Of a stretch of DNA of 64,000 nt, positions 35,729-43,958 are shown piece after piece. Each line of letters opens with the position of its first letter. Positions within the stretch are counted from its first letter, which is position 1. The notes under the pieces were generated by a model. That model had not been told where the DNA came from, searched no databases, and saw only the letters and a list, made by a program, of their open reading frames with translations. The position numbers were made by a program, and so were the translations under genes. Source of the stretch: Micromonospora carbonacea (lineage in GTDB: Bacteria; Actinomycetota; Actinomycetes; Mycobacteriales; Micromonosporaceae). The stretch lies in NCBI RefSeq assembly GCF_014205165.1, contig NZ_JACHMZ010000001.1:186001-250000 (forward strand), given 5' to 3'.

Positions 35729-36952
35729 ATGCTGGTCGGCGTGCGGATCACCTCTGCCCTCGTGGACCCGGCGCTGCTCGACCTCCCGTGGTCGACCCCG
35801 CTGGAGCAGTGGCCTGCCGAGCACCTGGTGGCGTTGCCGCAGGGCATCTCCCGGCACATCGTGCGCTTCGTCCGGCTCGGCGGGTACGTCTACGCGGTCA
35901 AGGAGACCGGCGAGCGGGTCGCCGAGCGGGAGTACGACCTGCTGCGGGCGCTGGAGCGGATCGACTTCCCGTCGGTGGAGGCGGTGGCGATCGTCGCCGA
36001 CCGGCAGACCGACGACGGGGAGCCGCTGGACCCGGTGCTGATCACCCGGCACCTCCAGTTCTCCCTGCCCTACCGCGCGCTGTTCTCCCACACCCTGCGT
36101 CCGGAGACGATGGGCCGGCTGCTCGACGCGTTGGCCGCGCTGATCGTCCGGATGCACCTCACCGGCTTCTTCTGGGGCGACTGCTCGCTGTCGAACACGC
36201 TGTTCCGCCGGGACGCGGGCGCGTTCGCCGCCTACCTGGTGGACGCCGAGACGGGGGCCCTGCACAACTCGCTGTCCAACGGCCAGCGCGGCGAGGACCT
36301 GGAGATCGCCCGGGTCAACATCTTCGGCGAGGCGCTCGACCTCCAGGCCGCCGGCCTGCTGCACGAGTCGATCGACCCCGAGGTGGTGTGCGAGCAGGTC
36401 GTGCAGCGTTACGAGCGGCTCTGGCACGAGATCACCTACGAGCAGCAGGTCGAGCGTGAGGCCCGGCACGACATCGAGCGCCGCATCCGCCGCCTCAACG
36501 AGCTGGGCTTCGACGTCGCGGAGGTGGCCCTGTCCACCATCGGCGACGGGCGGTACCTGGTGCGGCCGAAGGTGGTCGACGCGGGCTACCACCACCGTCG
36601 GCTGCTCCGTCTCACCGGCCTGGACGCCGAGGAGAACCAGGCCCGCAAGCTGCTCAACGACCTCGACGCGTACCGGGCGGAGAGCGACCTGACCGACGAG
36701 CAGCAGGCCTCGCACCGCTGGCTCACCGAGGTCTTCGAGCCGGTGGTGCGGGCGGTGCCGGCGCACCTGCGGCGCAAGCTGGAGCCGCAGGAGCTGTTCG
36801 CGCAGATCATCGAGCACAAGTGGCTGCTCTCCGAGCGCGCCGGCCGGGACGTCGGCATGCGGCACGCCGTGCAGTCGTACCTGGCCGACGTGCTGGTGCA
36901 CCGCCCCGACGAGCAGGCCGTCCTCGGCGTCGAGGTCGACGCCCTGCCCTGA
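35729..36952 (+). CDS. DUF4032 domain-containing protein (kinase-like)
   Basis: A 407-residue actinobacterial protein. The N-terminal part resembles an atypical lipopolysaccharide/RIO-type kinase: YVYAVKETGE holds the candidate ATP lysine, FFWGDCSLSNTLF is an H-x-D-x-x-x-x-N-like catalytic loop (WGDCSLSN), and YLVDAETG is a DFG-like segment. The DUF4032 C-terminal domain follows (GYHHRRLLRLTGLDAEENQA). GTG 35744 is an alternative start (VRITSALVDP). Enzymatic activity is unproven. It is convergent with nagA, with repeat element B2 between them. Confidence 0.88.
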   Translation: MLVGVRITSALVDPALLDLPWSTPLEQWPAEHLVALPQGISRHIVRFVRLGGYVYAVKETGERVAEREYDLLRALERIDFPSVEAVAIVADRQTDDGEPLDPVLITRHLQFSLPYRALFSHTLRPETMGRLLDALAALIVRMHLTGFFWGDCSLSNTLFRRDAGAFAAYLVDAETGALHNSLSNGQRGEDLEIARVNIFGEALDLQAAGLLHESIDPEVVCEQVVQRYERLWHEITYEQQVEREARHDIERRIRRLNELGFDVAEVALSTIGDGRYLVRPKVVDAGYHHRRLLRLTGLDAEENQARKLLNDLDAYRAESDLTDEQQASHRWLTEVFEPVVRAVPAHLRRKLEPQELFAQIIEHKWLLSERAGRDVGMRHAVQSYLADVLVHRPDEQAVLGVEVDALP

Positions 36953-37015
36953 CCCGGCCGCCCGCCCTGTCCCGCCCGCCCTGTCCCGCCCCGCCCGGCA
37001 ACGGCTCCCGTCGAC

Positions 37016-37096
37016 GCTAGCGAGCTGATGTCGTGGATGGATCGGGTGGCCGTCGGCGGTCACCGGATGATGTCGTGAACGACTCAGCTCCCTAGC
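37016..37096. repeat. Dispersed element family B, 81-bp MITE-like copy
   Basis: The ends GCTAGCGAGCTGA and TCAGCTCCCTAGC form 13-bp terminal inverted repeats with one mismatch. Inside are two further hairpins: GGTGGCCG/CGGTCACC (37047-37066) and GTCGTGAACGAC (37073-37084). It lies between the convergent DUF4032 and nagA genes and encodes nothing. The remaining intergenic bases (36953-37015) contain a CCGCCCTGTCCCG duplication. Confidence 0.75.
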
Positions 37097-37170
37097 GCGC
37101 GGTGCGCCTGTCGGGTCGGCCGCGCCACCACACCCGGGGGCGCGACCGCACCGGCACCGCCGCGCCGGCG

Positions 37171-38280
37171 TCACTCCAGCCAGGAGCCGCCGCGCATCAC
37201 CCGGACCACGTTCAGGTCGTCGTCGAGGACGACCAGGTCGGCGCGGAGGCCGGCCTGGAGCGCGCCGACCCGGTGGCCGAGGCCGATGGCGCGGGCCGGG
37301 GTGGTGGCCGCCATCCGGCAGGCGTCGACCATCGGGACGCCGGCGTGCACGGCGTGCCGCAGGGCGGCGTCCATCGTGAGCGTGCTGCCGGCGATCGCCC
37401 CGTCGGCGGCCAGCCGGGCCACGCCGTCGGCGACGGTGACGGCCTGGCCGCCCAGCTCGTACTCGCCGTCGGGCATGCCGGCGGCGGACATCGCGTCGGT
37501 GACCAGCGCGGCCCGGTCGGGGCCGGCGGTGGCGGCGACGTGGGTCAGCATCCCGTCGTGCAGGTGCACCCCGTCGGCGACCAGCTCGCAGACCACGTTC
37601 GAGGCGTCCAGCAGGGCCACGACGGGGCCGGGCTCGCGGTGGTGCACCGGGCGCATGCCGTTGAACAGGTGGGTGCCGACGCTCGCGCCGGCCGCCACGG
37701 CGGCCCTGGTCTGGTCGTACGTGGCGTCGGTGTGGCCGACGGCGGCGACCACCCGGTGCGCGGTGAGCACCTTGATCGCCTCCAGCGCGCCGTCCCGCTC
37801 GGGGGCGAGGGTGACCATGCGGACCGCGCCCCCGCCCAGCTCGATCAGCTCGGTCAGCTCGGCGACGGAGGGGTCGCGGAGGAACTGCGGGTTCTGCGCG
37901 CCGCACCGGGCCGCCGACAGGTACGGACCCTCGAAGTGGACGCCGGCCAGCGTGCCCTCCTCGACGAGCGGCCGGTACGCCTCGGTGGCGGCCCGCATCA
38001 GCTCGAAGGGCGAGCTGACCAGGCTGGCCAGCAGGGTGGTGGTGCCGTGCCCCAGGTGGAAGGCCGCCGCCTGGCGGGCGGACCCGGCGTCGCCGGTGGT
38101 GAACGTGTGCCCGCCGCCGCCGTGGGTGTGCAGGTCGACGAAGCCGGGGACGATCCAGTGCCCGTCGCGCACCGACGGGTACTCCGCGACGGCGGTGATC
38201 CGGTCGCCGTCGAGTTCCACGCAGCCCTGCCGGATCACGCCGGTCGGGGTCACCACCTTGCCGTTCACCCGCAGGGTCAT
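37171..38280 (-). CDS. nagA: N-acetylglucosamine-6-phosphate deacetylase
   Basis: A 369-residue amidohydrolase converting GlcNAc-6-phosphate to glucosamine-6-phosphate plus acetate. The metal motif is GFVDLHTHGGGG. GVHFEGPYLS, AAVGHTDATYDQT, THLFNGMRP and LVTDAMSAAGMPDGEY are the NagA signatures, the last with the catalytic Asp. ATG 38280 is the start. It is the third gene of a leftward SIS-ROK-nagA operon (35 bases after the ROK gene), divergent from a DeoR-type regulator. Together these suggest recycling of cell-wall or chitin amino sugars. Confidence 0.95.
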   Translation of the reverse strand: MTLRVNGKVVTPTGVIRQGCVELDGDRITAVAEYPSVRDGHWIVPGFVDLHTHGGGGHTFTTGDAGSARQAAAFHLGHGTTTLLASLVSSPFELMRAATEAYRPLVEEGTLAGVHFEGPYLSAARCGAQNPQFLRDPSVAELTELIELGGGAVRMVTLAPERDGALEAIKVLTAHRVVAAVGHTDATYDQTRAAVAAGASVGTHLFNGMRPVHHREPGPVVALLDASNVVCELVADGVHLHDGMLTHVAATAGPDRAALVTDAMSAAGMPDGEYELGGQAVTVADGVARLAADGAIAGSTLTMDAALRHAVHAGVPMVDACRMAATTPARAIGLGHRVGALQAGLRADLVVLDDDLNVVRVMRGGSWLE

Positions 38281-38315
38281 CGCATCTCCAGATGTGTGAG
38301 GCGTGCCGGTACAGA

Positions 38316-39290
38316 TCAGCGGGCGTCGAGCGCCAGCAGGGCGGCGCCGAGGCAGCCGGCCTCGTCGCCGAGGGCCGCCGCGACGAGGCGCGGCCGGCGG
38401 TGGAACGTCATCCGCTCGTGCAGCGCCGCGCGCAGCGGGTCGAACAGGCGGGGACCGGCCTGGGCGAGGCCGCCGCCGACCACGACGGTCTCCACGTCGT
38501 AGAGGGCCTGGCCGGTGGCGAGCCCGTCGGCCAGCGCCTCGACGGCCTCCGCCCACACCCGGGCGGCGGCTGGCTCACCGGCGGCGGCCCGGTCGGCCAC
38601 GTCGGCGGCGCTCGCGGGCGTGCCGGTCGGCCCACCGTCGCCCGCCGTGCCGGTCGGCCCCGCGCCGGTGGCCTCCGCGTAGCGGCGGGCGATCGCGGAG
38701 GCGGAGGCGACGGCCTCCAGGCAGCCGTCGCGCCCGCAGCCGCAGCGCGGGCCGCCGGGGCGGACGAGAACGTGGCCGATCTCCCCGGCGGCGCCGTGTG
38801 CGCCGCTGGCGGCCGCGCCGTCGACGACGTGGGCGGCGGCGATGCCGGTGCCGATCGCGACGAAGAGGACGTGCCCGGTGCCCCGGCCCGCGCCGAGCCG
38901 GGCCTCGGCCAGGCCGCCGACGCGCACGTCGTGGCCGAGCACCGTGGGCAGCCCGAGCCGCTCTGCCGCCAGGCCCCGCAGGGGTACGTCCCGGAAGCCG
39001 ACGTTCGCCGACCAGACCGCCACCCCGGCGGCCTCGTCGACGACGCCGGGCACGGCGATCCCCAGCGCGACGGGGTCGCGCCCGTCGGCGCGGGCCTTGC
39101 CGGCCAGCCCCTCGGCGACGTCGAGGATCGTCTCGACCACCGCGTCGGGGCCCCGGCCGGCGTCGGTGGGGTGCCGCTCGGTGTGGACGGTGGTGCCGTC
39201 CGGCCGGACCAGCGCGCACTTCATGCCGGTGCCGCCCACGTCCAGCGCGACGACGACGTCGGCGGGACCGGCGGCGTCGGCTGGGCTCAC
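38316..39290 (-). CDS. ROK family sugar kinase, probably N-acetylglucosamine kinase
   Basis: A 324-residue kinase. The ATP phosphate loop is VVALDVGGTGMKCALV, the catalytic Asp is in LGHDVRVGGLAE, the ROK signature spans VAIGTGIAAAHVVDGA to GEIGHVLV, and the zinc-binding CGCGRDGCLE is intact. A short Gly/Thr/Pro linker (GTAGDGGPTGTPAS) is inserted after the zinc motif. The context next to nagA and a SIS protein suggests GlcNAc or glucosamine as substrate; glucose is possible. It overlaps the SIS gene by four bases (ATGA), so the two are cotranslated. Confidence 0.9.
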   Translation of the reverse strand: MSPADAAGPADVVVALDVGGTGMKCALVRPDGTTVHTERHPTDAGRGPDAVVETILDVAEGLAGKARADGRDPVALGIAVPGVVDEAAGVAVWSANVGFRDVPLRGLAAERLGLPTVLGHDVRVGGLAEARLGAGRGTGHVLFVAIGTGIAAAHVVDGAAASGAHGAAGEIGHVLVRPGGPRCGCGRDGCLEAVASASAIARRYAEATGAGPTGTAGDGGPTGTPASAADVADRAAAGEPAAARVWAEAVEALADGLATGQALYDVETVVVGGGLAQAGPRLFDPLRAALHERMTFHRRPRLVAAALGDEAGCLGAALLALDAR

Positions 39291-40216
39291 GCGAGGACCA
39301 CGGAGCGGGTCAGGTGGCGGGGCGCGTCGGGGTCGAGGCCCCGGCTGGTGGACAGGGCGACGGCGAAGCGCTGGGCGAGGATCAGGTCGGCCATCGGGTC
39401 GACCGGCGTGCGCCCGGCGGCCCAGCTCGCGAGCACGGTGCGGCAGCCGTGGGTCCGGCTGTGCACGAACGCGGCGCCGGTGGCGGCGACGTCCTCGGCG
39501 AGCCCCTCGGGGATGTCGCCGAACGCCCAGACCAGCCGGCCCGGCGCGGCCACCGAGATCGGGCCGTGCCGGTAGTCCATGGCCGGGTACGCCTCGGCCC
39601 AGAAGGTGGCCGCCTCACGGCACTTGAGCGCGGCCTCCTGGGCCAGCCCGATCGTCCAGCCCCGGCCGAGGAAGGTGACCTGCTCGATGCGGGCCGGGTC
39701 GATCGGCAGCGGGGCCCGGACGGCGACCTCGGCGTCGGCGGCGAGCGCGGCCAGGTTGTCGCCGAGGTGGGCGCGGAGCAGGGCCAGGGCGGTGGTGGCG
39801 AAGCGGGTCTGCACCACGGACCGTTCGTCGGCGAACGGCATGGCGACCACGGCGGTGGCGACGTCCACGGCAGGGGAGACCGGGTCGCCGACGAGGACGG
39901 TGGTGGGGAGCTGGCCGCGCAGCGCGGCGAGCAGCTCCAGCACCTCGGTGGTGGTGCCGGAGCGGGTGACGGCGATCAGCCGGTCGTAGCGGCGGCCCGT
40001 GGGGAACTCGGACGCCTGGAACGCGTCGGTCTCGCCGTGGCCGGCGGCCTCGCGCAGCCCGGCGTACGCCGTCGCCATGAACCACGACGTGCCGCAACCG
40101 ACGACGGCGACCCGCTCCCCGGGGCGCGGCAGGTGCTCGGCGACCGTGGGGGCCAGCAGCGCTGCCTCCCGCCAACAGTCGGGTTGACTCGCGATCTCCG
40201 CGTGCACGAACGCCAT
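39287..40216 (-). CDS. SIS domain protein, aminosugar-phosphate isomerase/deaminase-like
   Basis: A 309-residue protein with two sugar-isomerase domains as in the isomerase half of GlmS and in AgaS/FrlB-type deaminases. The phosphosugar-binding segments are VVGCGTSWFMATAYAGLREA and VTRSGTTTEVLELL. A second SIS begins at VTFLGRGWTIGLAQEAALK, followed by AYPAMDYRHGPIS. It probably deaminates glucosamine-6-phosphate to fructose-6-phosphate, completing the pathway downstream of NagA. ATG 40216 follows GAGGAG. It is the first gene of the operon; the leader contains the repeated operator-like sites. Confidence 0.88.
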   Translation of the reverse strand: MAFVHAEIASQPDCWREAALLAPTVAEHLPRPGERVAVVGCGTSWFMATAYAGLREAAGHGETDAFQASEFPTGRRYDRLIAVTRSGTTTEVLELLAALRGQLPTTVLVGDPVSPAVDVATAVVAMPFADERSVVQTRFATTALALLRAHLGDNLAALAADAEVAVRAPLPIDPARIEQVTFLGRGWTIGLAQEAALKCREAATFWAEAYPAMDYRHGPISVAAPGRLVWAFGDIPEGLAEDVAATGAAFVHSRTHGCRTVLASWAAGRTPVDPMADLILAQRFAVALSTSRGLDPDAPRHLTRSVVLA

Positions 40217-40240
40217 GAGAACTCCTCGCTGGGAGGTCGT

Positions 40241-40374
40241 GCGCAATACGGCGCAATACGGCCGCCTTTCGCGCGTTATTCTGCGCGAAACCTCGCGTCT
40301 CTGGCAACCGGGTCCCCGATCGCGCAGAGCGGAGTTTTGCACCTTGGTAGTTTCGCGCACTACTGTGCACGCAA
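40241..40374. promoter_or_regulatory. Operator cluster between amino-sugar operon and DeoR-type regulator
   Basis: Two 24-base copies of the inverted pattern TTTCGCGCR-N6-TGCRCGMAA lie at 40267-40290 and 40351-40374. Exact tandem GCGCAATACG occurs at 40241-40250 and 40251-40260, and TGCGCAATA resembles a half-site. They are placed between the divergent starts at 40216 and 40411, as expected for DeoR/AgaR-type repressor binding. Confidence 0.65.
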
Positions 40375-40410
40375 TCAATCACCCTTCGTGCAGTCAGTGG
40401 AGGCGCCGCA

Positions 40411-41196
40411 GTGGACCGGTACGCCCGATGGAACGCGCTGCTGGAGATGCTCACTGACAACGGGCGGGTGAGCGTGGAGGAGGCCGCCGGGCGGCTGGAC
40501 GTCTCCCAGGCCACCATCCGGCGCGACTTCGACCAGCTCGCCCAGCAGCAGATGATCACCCGGACGCGGGGCGGCGCGGTCGCCAACGGCGTCTCCTACG
40601 ACCTGCCGCTGCGCTACAAGACGGCCAAGCACTCGGCCGAGAAGCAGCGGATCGGGGCCGCCGCCGCCGCGCTGGTCACCCCGGGCACCGTGGTCGGCCT
40701 CAACGGCGGCACCACCAGCACGGAGGTGGCCCGCGCGCTGGCCGTCCGGCCCGACCTGAACACCAGCGCCGAGGGCGCGCAGCTCACCGTGGTCACCAAC
40801 GCGCTCAACATCGCCAACGAGCTGCTGGTGCGCTCCCGGATGAAGGTGGTGGTGGCCGGCGGCGTGGTCCGGCCCAAGTCGTTCGAGCTGGTCGGCCCGC
40901 TGGGCGGGGCGCTGCTGCGCGAGGTCACCCTGGACGTCGCCCTGCTCGGCGTGGACGCGATCGACCCGCAGCTCGGCGCCGCCGCCCATCACGAGGGCGA
41001 GGCGGCGATGAACAACCTGATGGTGGCCCGCGCCAAGCGGGTGGTGATCATCGCGGACTCGTCCAAGCTGGGCGGGCACGCGTTCGCCCGGATCTGCCCC
41101 GTCGACCGGGTGGAGACGCTGGTCACCGACTCGGGCGCGAACCCGGAGCTGGTGGAGGCGTTCCGCGCGGCGGGCGTGCACGTCGTCATCGCCTGA
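40411..41196 (+). CDS. DeoR/GlpR family transcriptional regulator
   Basis: A 261-residue regulator. The N-terminal winged helix-turn-helix (RYARWNALLEMLTDNGRVSV, then RLDVSQATIRRDFDQLAQQQ and TRTRGGA) is the DeoR signature. The C-terminal sugar-phosphate-binding DeoRC domain has GLNGGTTSTEVARAL, VVTNALNIANEL and VVIIADSSKLG. GTG 40411 is the start. It is divergent from SIS-ROK-nagA and probably represses both itself and that operon, released by an amino-sugar phosphate. An array of inverted sites lies in the 194-base interval. Confidence 0.93.
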   Translation: MDRYARWNALLEMLTDNGRVSVEEAAGRLDVSQATIRRDFDQLAQQQMITRTRGGAVANGVSYDLPLRYKTAKHSAEKQRIGAAAAALVTPGTVVGLNGGTTSTEVARALAVRPDLNTSAEGAQLTVVTNALNIANELLVRSRMKVVVAGGVVRPKSFELVGPLGGALLREVTLDVALLGVDAIDPQLGAAAHHEGEAAMNNLMVARAKRVVIIADSSKLGGHAFARICPVDRVETLVTDSGANPELVEAFRAAGVHVVIA

Positions 41197-41209
41197 CGCG
41201 CCGGGCTGC

Positions 41210-41244
41210 ATACCGGGTATTGCTTCCCCCTGCATACCGCGTAT
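41210..41244 (+). promoter_or_regulatory. Twin palindromes upstream of ABC exporter operon
   Basis: ATACCGGGTAT (41210-41220) and ATACCGCGTAT (41234-41244) are two near-identical 11-base palindromes spaced 24 bases centre to centre, 39 bases before the ATPase start. This is a likely repressor binding pair. No regulator gene of the usual ABC-linked types (PadR, GntR, TetR) is adjacent. Confidence 0.55.
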
Positions 41245-41282
41245 GGTGTGCGTCGTCACCGACTCATCGGGGGAGGCGCAGC

Positions 41283-42293
41283 TTGTCAGCTGTCCTGGAA
41301 ATAGAAGGTCTACGCAAGACGTACAAGAGCCGCCGTCGGGGGATCCGACACGCCCTCGACGGCTTCGACATGCGGGTCGAGCAGGGGCAGGTGCACGGCT
41401 TCCTCGGCCCCAACGGCTCGGGCAAGACCACCACCCTGCGTACGCTGCTCGGGCTCATCCGGCCCAACGGCGGCCGGATGGCGATCCTCGGGCAGGAGGT
41501 GCCCGCCGCCCTGCCCGCCGTCGTCGGCCAGGTCGGCGCGATCGTCGAGAGCCCTCAGTTCTTCCCGCACTTCACCGCGCGCGACACCCTGTCGCTGCTG
41601 GCCGGGGCGGGCGACGTGCCGCAGACCCGGGTCGACGAGGTGCTGGAGCTGGTCGGCCTGCGCGACCGGGCCGGCGAGCGGGTCAAGACGTACTCGCTCG
41701 GCATGAAGCAGCGCCTCGCGGTCGCCTCGGCGCTGCTCAAGAACCCGAAGCTGCTCATCCTCGACGAGCCCGCCAACGGCCTCGACCCGGGCGGCATCCG
41801 GGAGATGCGCACGCTGACCCGGGACCTGGCCGCCTCGGGGATGACCGTGCTGCTGTCCAGCCACATCCTCGGCGAGATCCAGCTCATCTGCGACTCGGTC
41901 ACCATCATCTCGCTGGGCCGGCGGGTCGCGTTCGGCCCGGTCGACCAGGTGCTCGCCGAGCACTCCGGCGGGGCCGTGCGGGTCCGGCTGGAGGCGGTCA
42001 CCGACCTGCCGGCGGCGGCCGACGCGCTCAGCCGGGCGGGCGTGGCCGTCACCGCCCACCCCGACCACCTGATGCTCGCCGGCGTCGAGAAGCCGGCCCA
42101 GGTGAGCCGGATCCTCGCCGGCCAGGGCCTCTACGTCAGCGAGCTGGCCCCCGTCACGGTCGACCTGGAGAGCGTCTTCCTGGAGTTGACCTCGACCGCA
42201 CCCGTGCCGGGGCAGCACCGCCAGGTCGACCAGTCCACGAAGGTCGGCGACGCGGGTCAGCCCGGCGTCGCCGGGGGAGGTTGGGGCGCATGA
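41283..42293 (+). CDS. ABC transporter ATP-binding protein (exporter type)
   Basis: A 336-residue ATPase of the CcmA/drug-export group. Walker A is GPNGSGKTT, the signature is YSLGMKQRLAVA, Walker B is LLILDEPANGLDP, and the H-loop is LSSHIL. The 60-residue C-terminal extension after the domain is Gln/Gly-rich. TTG 41283 is preferred because GGGAGG (41271-41276) sits six bases upstream and the residues match the family start. It overlaps the permease gene by four bases (ATGA), a coupled two-gene exporter. The substrate is unknown. Confidence 0.92.
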   Translation: MSAVLEIEGLRKTYKSRRRGIRHALDGFDMRVEQGQVHGFLGPNGSGKTTTLRTLLGLIRPNGGRMAILGQEVPAALPAVVGQVGAIVESPQFFPHFTARDTLSLLAGAGDVPQTRVDEVLELVGLRDRAGERVKTYSLGMKQRLAVASALLKNPKLLILDEPANGLDPGGIREMRTLTRDLAASGMTVLLSSHILGEIQLICDSVTIISLGRRVAFGPVDQVLAEHSGGAVRVRLEAVTDLPAAADALSRAGVAVTAHPDHLMLAGVEKPAQVSRILAGQGLYVSELAPVTVDLESVFLELTSTAPVPGQHRQVDQSTKVGDAGQPGVAGGGWGA

Positions 42294-43315
42294 GCCTCTA
42301 TCGCACGGAGCTGCGCCGGCTGGGCAAGCGGCGCTTCGCCCGCTGGGCGACGGTGCTCGGCCTGCTGCTGCTCGGGGCGGTCCTCGTCGGGGTCTTCTTC
42401 ACCAACCAGAAGATCGGGCCCGAGCAGCAGGCCGCCGCCCAGCGGCAGGCCGAGCAGCAGTACCAGGAGCAGGTGCGCTGGGCCGAGCAGGAGCGCAAGG
42501 CCTGCGAGCAGGCCAAGGCGTCGGGTCAGGACCAGCAGCAGGAGGGCCGGTTCCCGCCGGACTGCGAGATGATCAGCCCGCCGCCGCCGGAGAGCATCCA
42601 GGCGGACTGGTTCCTGCCGTCGACGTTCGACTTCCGCGCGAGCTTCGAGGAGATGATCGTCACCTTCACCGCGATCCTGGCGCTGCTCGGGTTCGTGGTC
42701 GGCGCCTCCTTCGTCGGCGCCGAGTGGAGCTCCGGCGGGATGATGAACCTGCTGCTCTGGCGGCCGCAGCGGCTCACCGTGCTGCTGACCAAGCTGGCGG
42801 CGCTGCTCACCGGGCTGGTCGCCGTGGCCCTGGCCGCCGCCGTGGTCTGGACGGCCGGGTTCTGGGCCGTCGGCACGCTGCGCGGCACCACCGAGAAGAT
42901 GACCGCCGGGGTGTGGCAGTCGTTCGCGCTGACCGGGCTGCGCGGGCTGGTGCTGATCATGGTCGCGGCGGCCGTCGGGTTCGCGCTGGCCTCGCTGGGC
43001 AGGCACACCGCGATGGCCCTCGGCGGGGCGATCGGGGCCGTCGTGGTCGGCCAGTTCGGCCTGGGCATCGTGATGTCGATGGCGGGGGCGCGCTTCGTCG
43101 AGGCGTGGCTGCTGCCGACGTACGGGCTCGCCTGGATGACGAAGAAGGTCACCCTGGAGGACTGGAACTCCTGCAACTCCTCCTCCTACTACGGGGAGTG
43201 CAAGCCGGACACCTTCGACCTGACCTGGCAGCACGCGTCGATCCTGTTCTCCGTCGCGCTGGTGGTCGTCCTCGGGGCGGCGCTGGTCAGCATGCGCCGG
43301 CGGGACGTCGCCTGA
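42290..43315 (+). CDS. ABC transporter permease (ABC-2 type)
   Basis: A 341-residue membrane protein with six helices. After the first helix (WATVLGLLLLGAVLVGVFF) comes a long extracytoplasmic Gln/Glu-rich segment (QQAAAQRQAEQQYQEQVRWA), likely helical. Then ILALLGFVVGASFVGAEWSS and further helices follow, ending in VALVVVLGAALVSM. A Cys-containing extracytoplasmic loop (WNSCNSSSYYGEC) precedes the last helix. It forms the channel partner of the preceding ATPase, with which it is translationally coupled. An 11-bp hairpin follows the stop. Confidence 0.9.
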   Translation: MSLYRTELRRLGKRRFARWATVLGLLLLGAVLVGVFFTNQKIGPEQQAAAQRQAEQQYQEQVRWAEQERKACEQAKASGQDQQQEGRFPPDCEMISPPPPESIQADWFLPSTFDFRASFEEMIVTFTAILALLGFVVGASFVGAEWSSGGMMNLLLWRPQRLTVLLTKLAALLTGLVAVALAAAVVWTAGFWAVGTLRGTTEKMTAGVWQSFALTGLRGLVLIMVAAAVGFALASLGRHTAMALGGAIGAVVVGQFGLGIVMSMAGARFVEAWLLPTYGLAWMTKKVTLEDWNSCNSSSYYGECKPDTFDLTWQHASILFSVALVVVLGAALVSMRRRDVA

Positions 43316-43332
43316 GCGGTGGCACCGGGTGG

Positions 43333-43366
43333 CCCGGACCGCACCGCACGTCCGATGCGGTCCGGG
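43333..43366 (+). terminator. Hairpin terminator after ABC permease
   Basis: An 11-bp perfect stem (43333-43343 with 43356-43366) and 12-base loop, 18 bases after the permease stop. Confidence 0.65.
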
Positions 43367-43442
43367 TCCGCCCTGGTTAGGCTGGGGATCCCCCAGGCCG
43401 GCGCGGCTTCGCCGGCCCTTCGCCGCCCGCGTGAGGACCGTC

Positions 43443-43892
43443 ATGCCGCCTGCCGACGCCGCCCCGGCCGACACCGACCGGCCCGAGCCGGCGCGCCCCC
43501 GCGGCCGGGAGGCGACGGGCACCCGGGAGGGCGTCACCGTCCCCCCGCCCCGGTCCGCGCCGGACTCCGTCACTCCCGCCCCGGCCACCCGCGCCGAGCC
43601 CGCGACCGCCGAGCCCGAGCCGGAGCCCGGAGCCGCCGGCACCGGGCCGGTCGCCGCCGCCACCGGCCTCGCCGAGCGGGAGGTGCGCATCCTCGCCTTC
43701 GAGCAGCAGTGGTGGCGGCACGCGGGGGCCAAGGAGCAGGCGATCCGGGACACCTTCGGCCTCTCCGCGACCCGTTACTACCAGCTGCTCAACGGGCTGC
43801 TGGACAATCCGGCCGCGCTGGCCGCCGAGCCGGTCCTCGTCGGCCGGCTGCGCCGGTTGCGCTCCTCACGGGCCCGCAACCGGCGGCGCTGA
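43443..43892 (+). CDS. DUF3263 domain-containing protein
   Basis: A 149-residue protein. The N-terminal 75 residues are disordered, rich in Pro, Ala and Glu. The C-terminal DUF3263 domain reads REVRILAFEQQWWRHAGAKE, then IRDTFGLSATRYYQLLNGLL, a helix-turn-helix-like actinobacterial domain, ending in a basic RRLRRLRSSRARNRRR tail consistent with DNA binding. ATG 43443 is the start. The N-terminus is longer than in most family members. Function is unproven; small nucleoid or regulatory DNA-binding roles are plausible. Confidence 0.88.
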   Translation: MPPADAAPADTDRPEPARPRGREATGTREGVTVPPPRSAPDSVTPAPATRAEPATAEPEPEPGAAGTGPVAAATGLAEREVRILAFEQQWWRHAGAKEQAIRDTFGLSATRYYQLLNGLLDNPAALAAEPVLVGRLRRLRSSRARNRRR

Positions 43893-43958
43893 CCGCGCGA
43901 ACCCGGTCACCGACGGTCCCGATCCCCGGCACAATCGAGCCGACGGAGGGAGCGGCGG

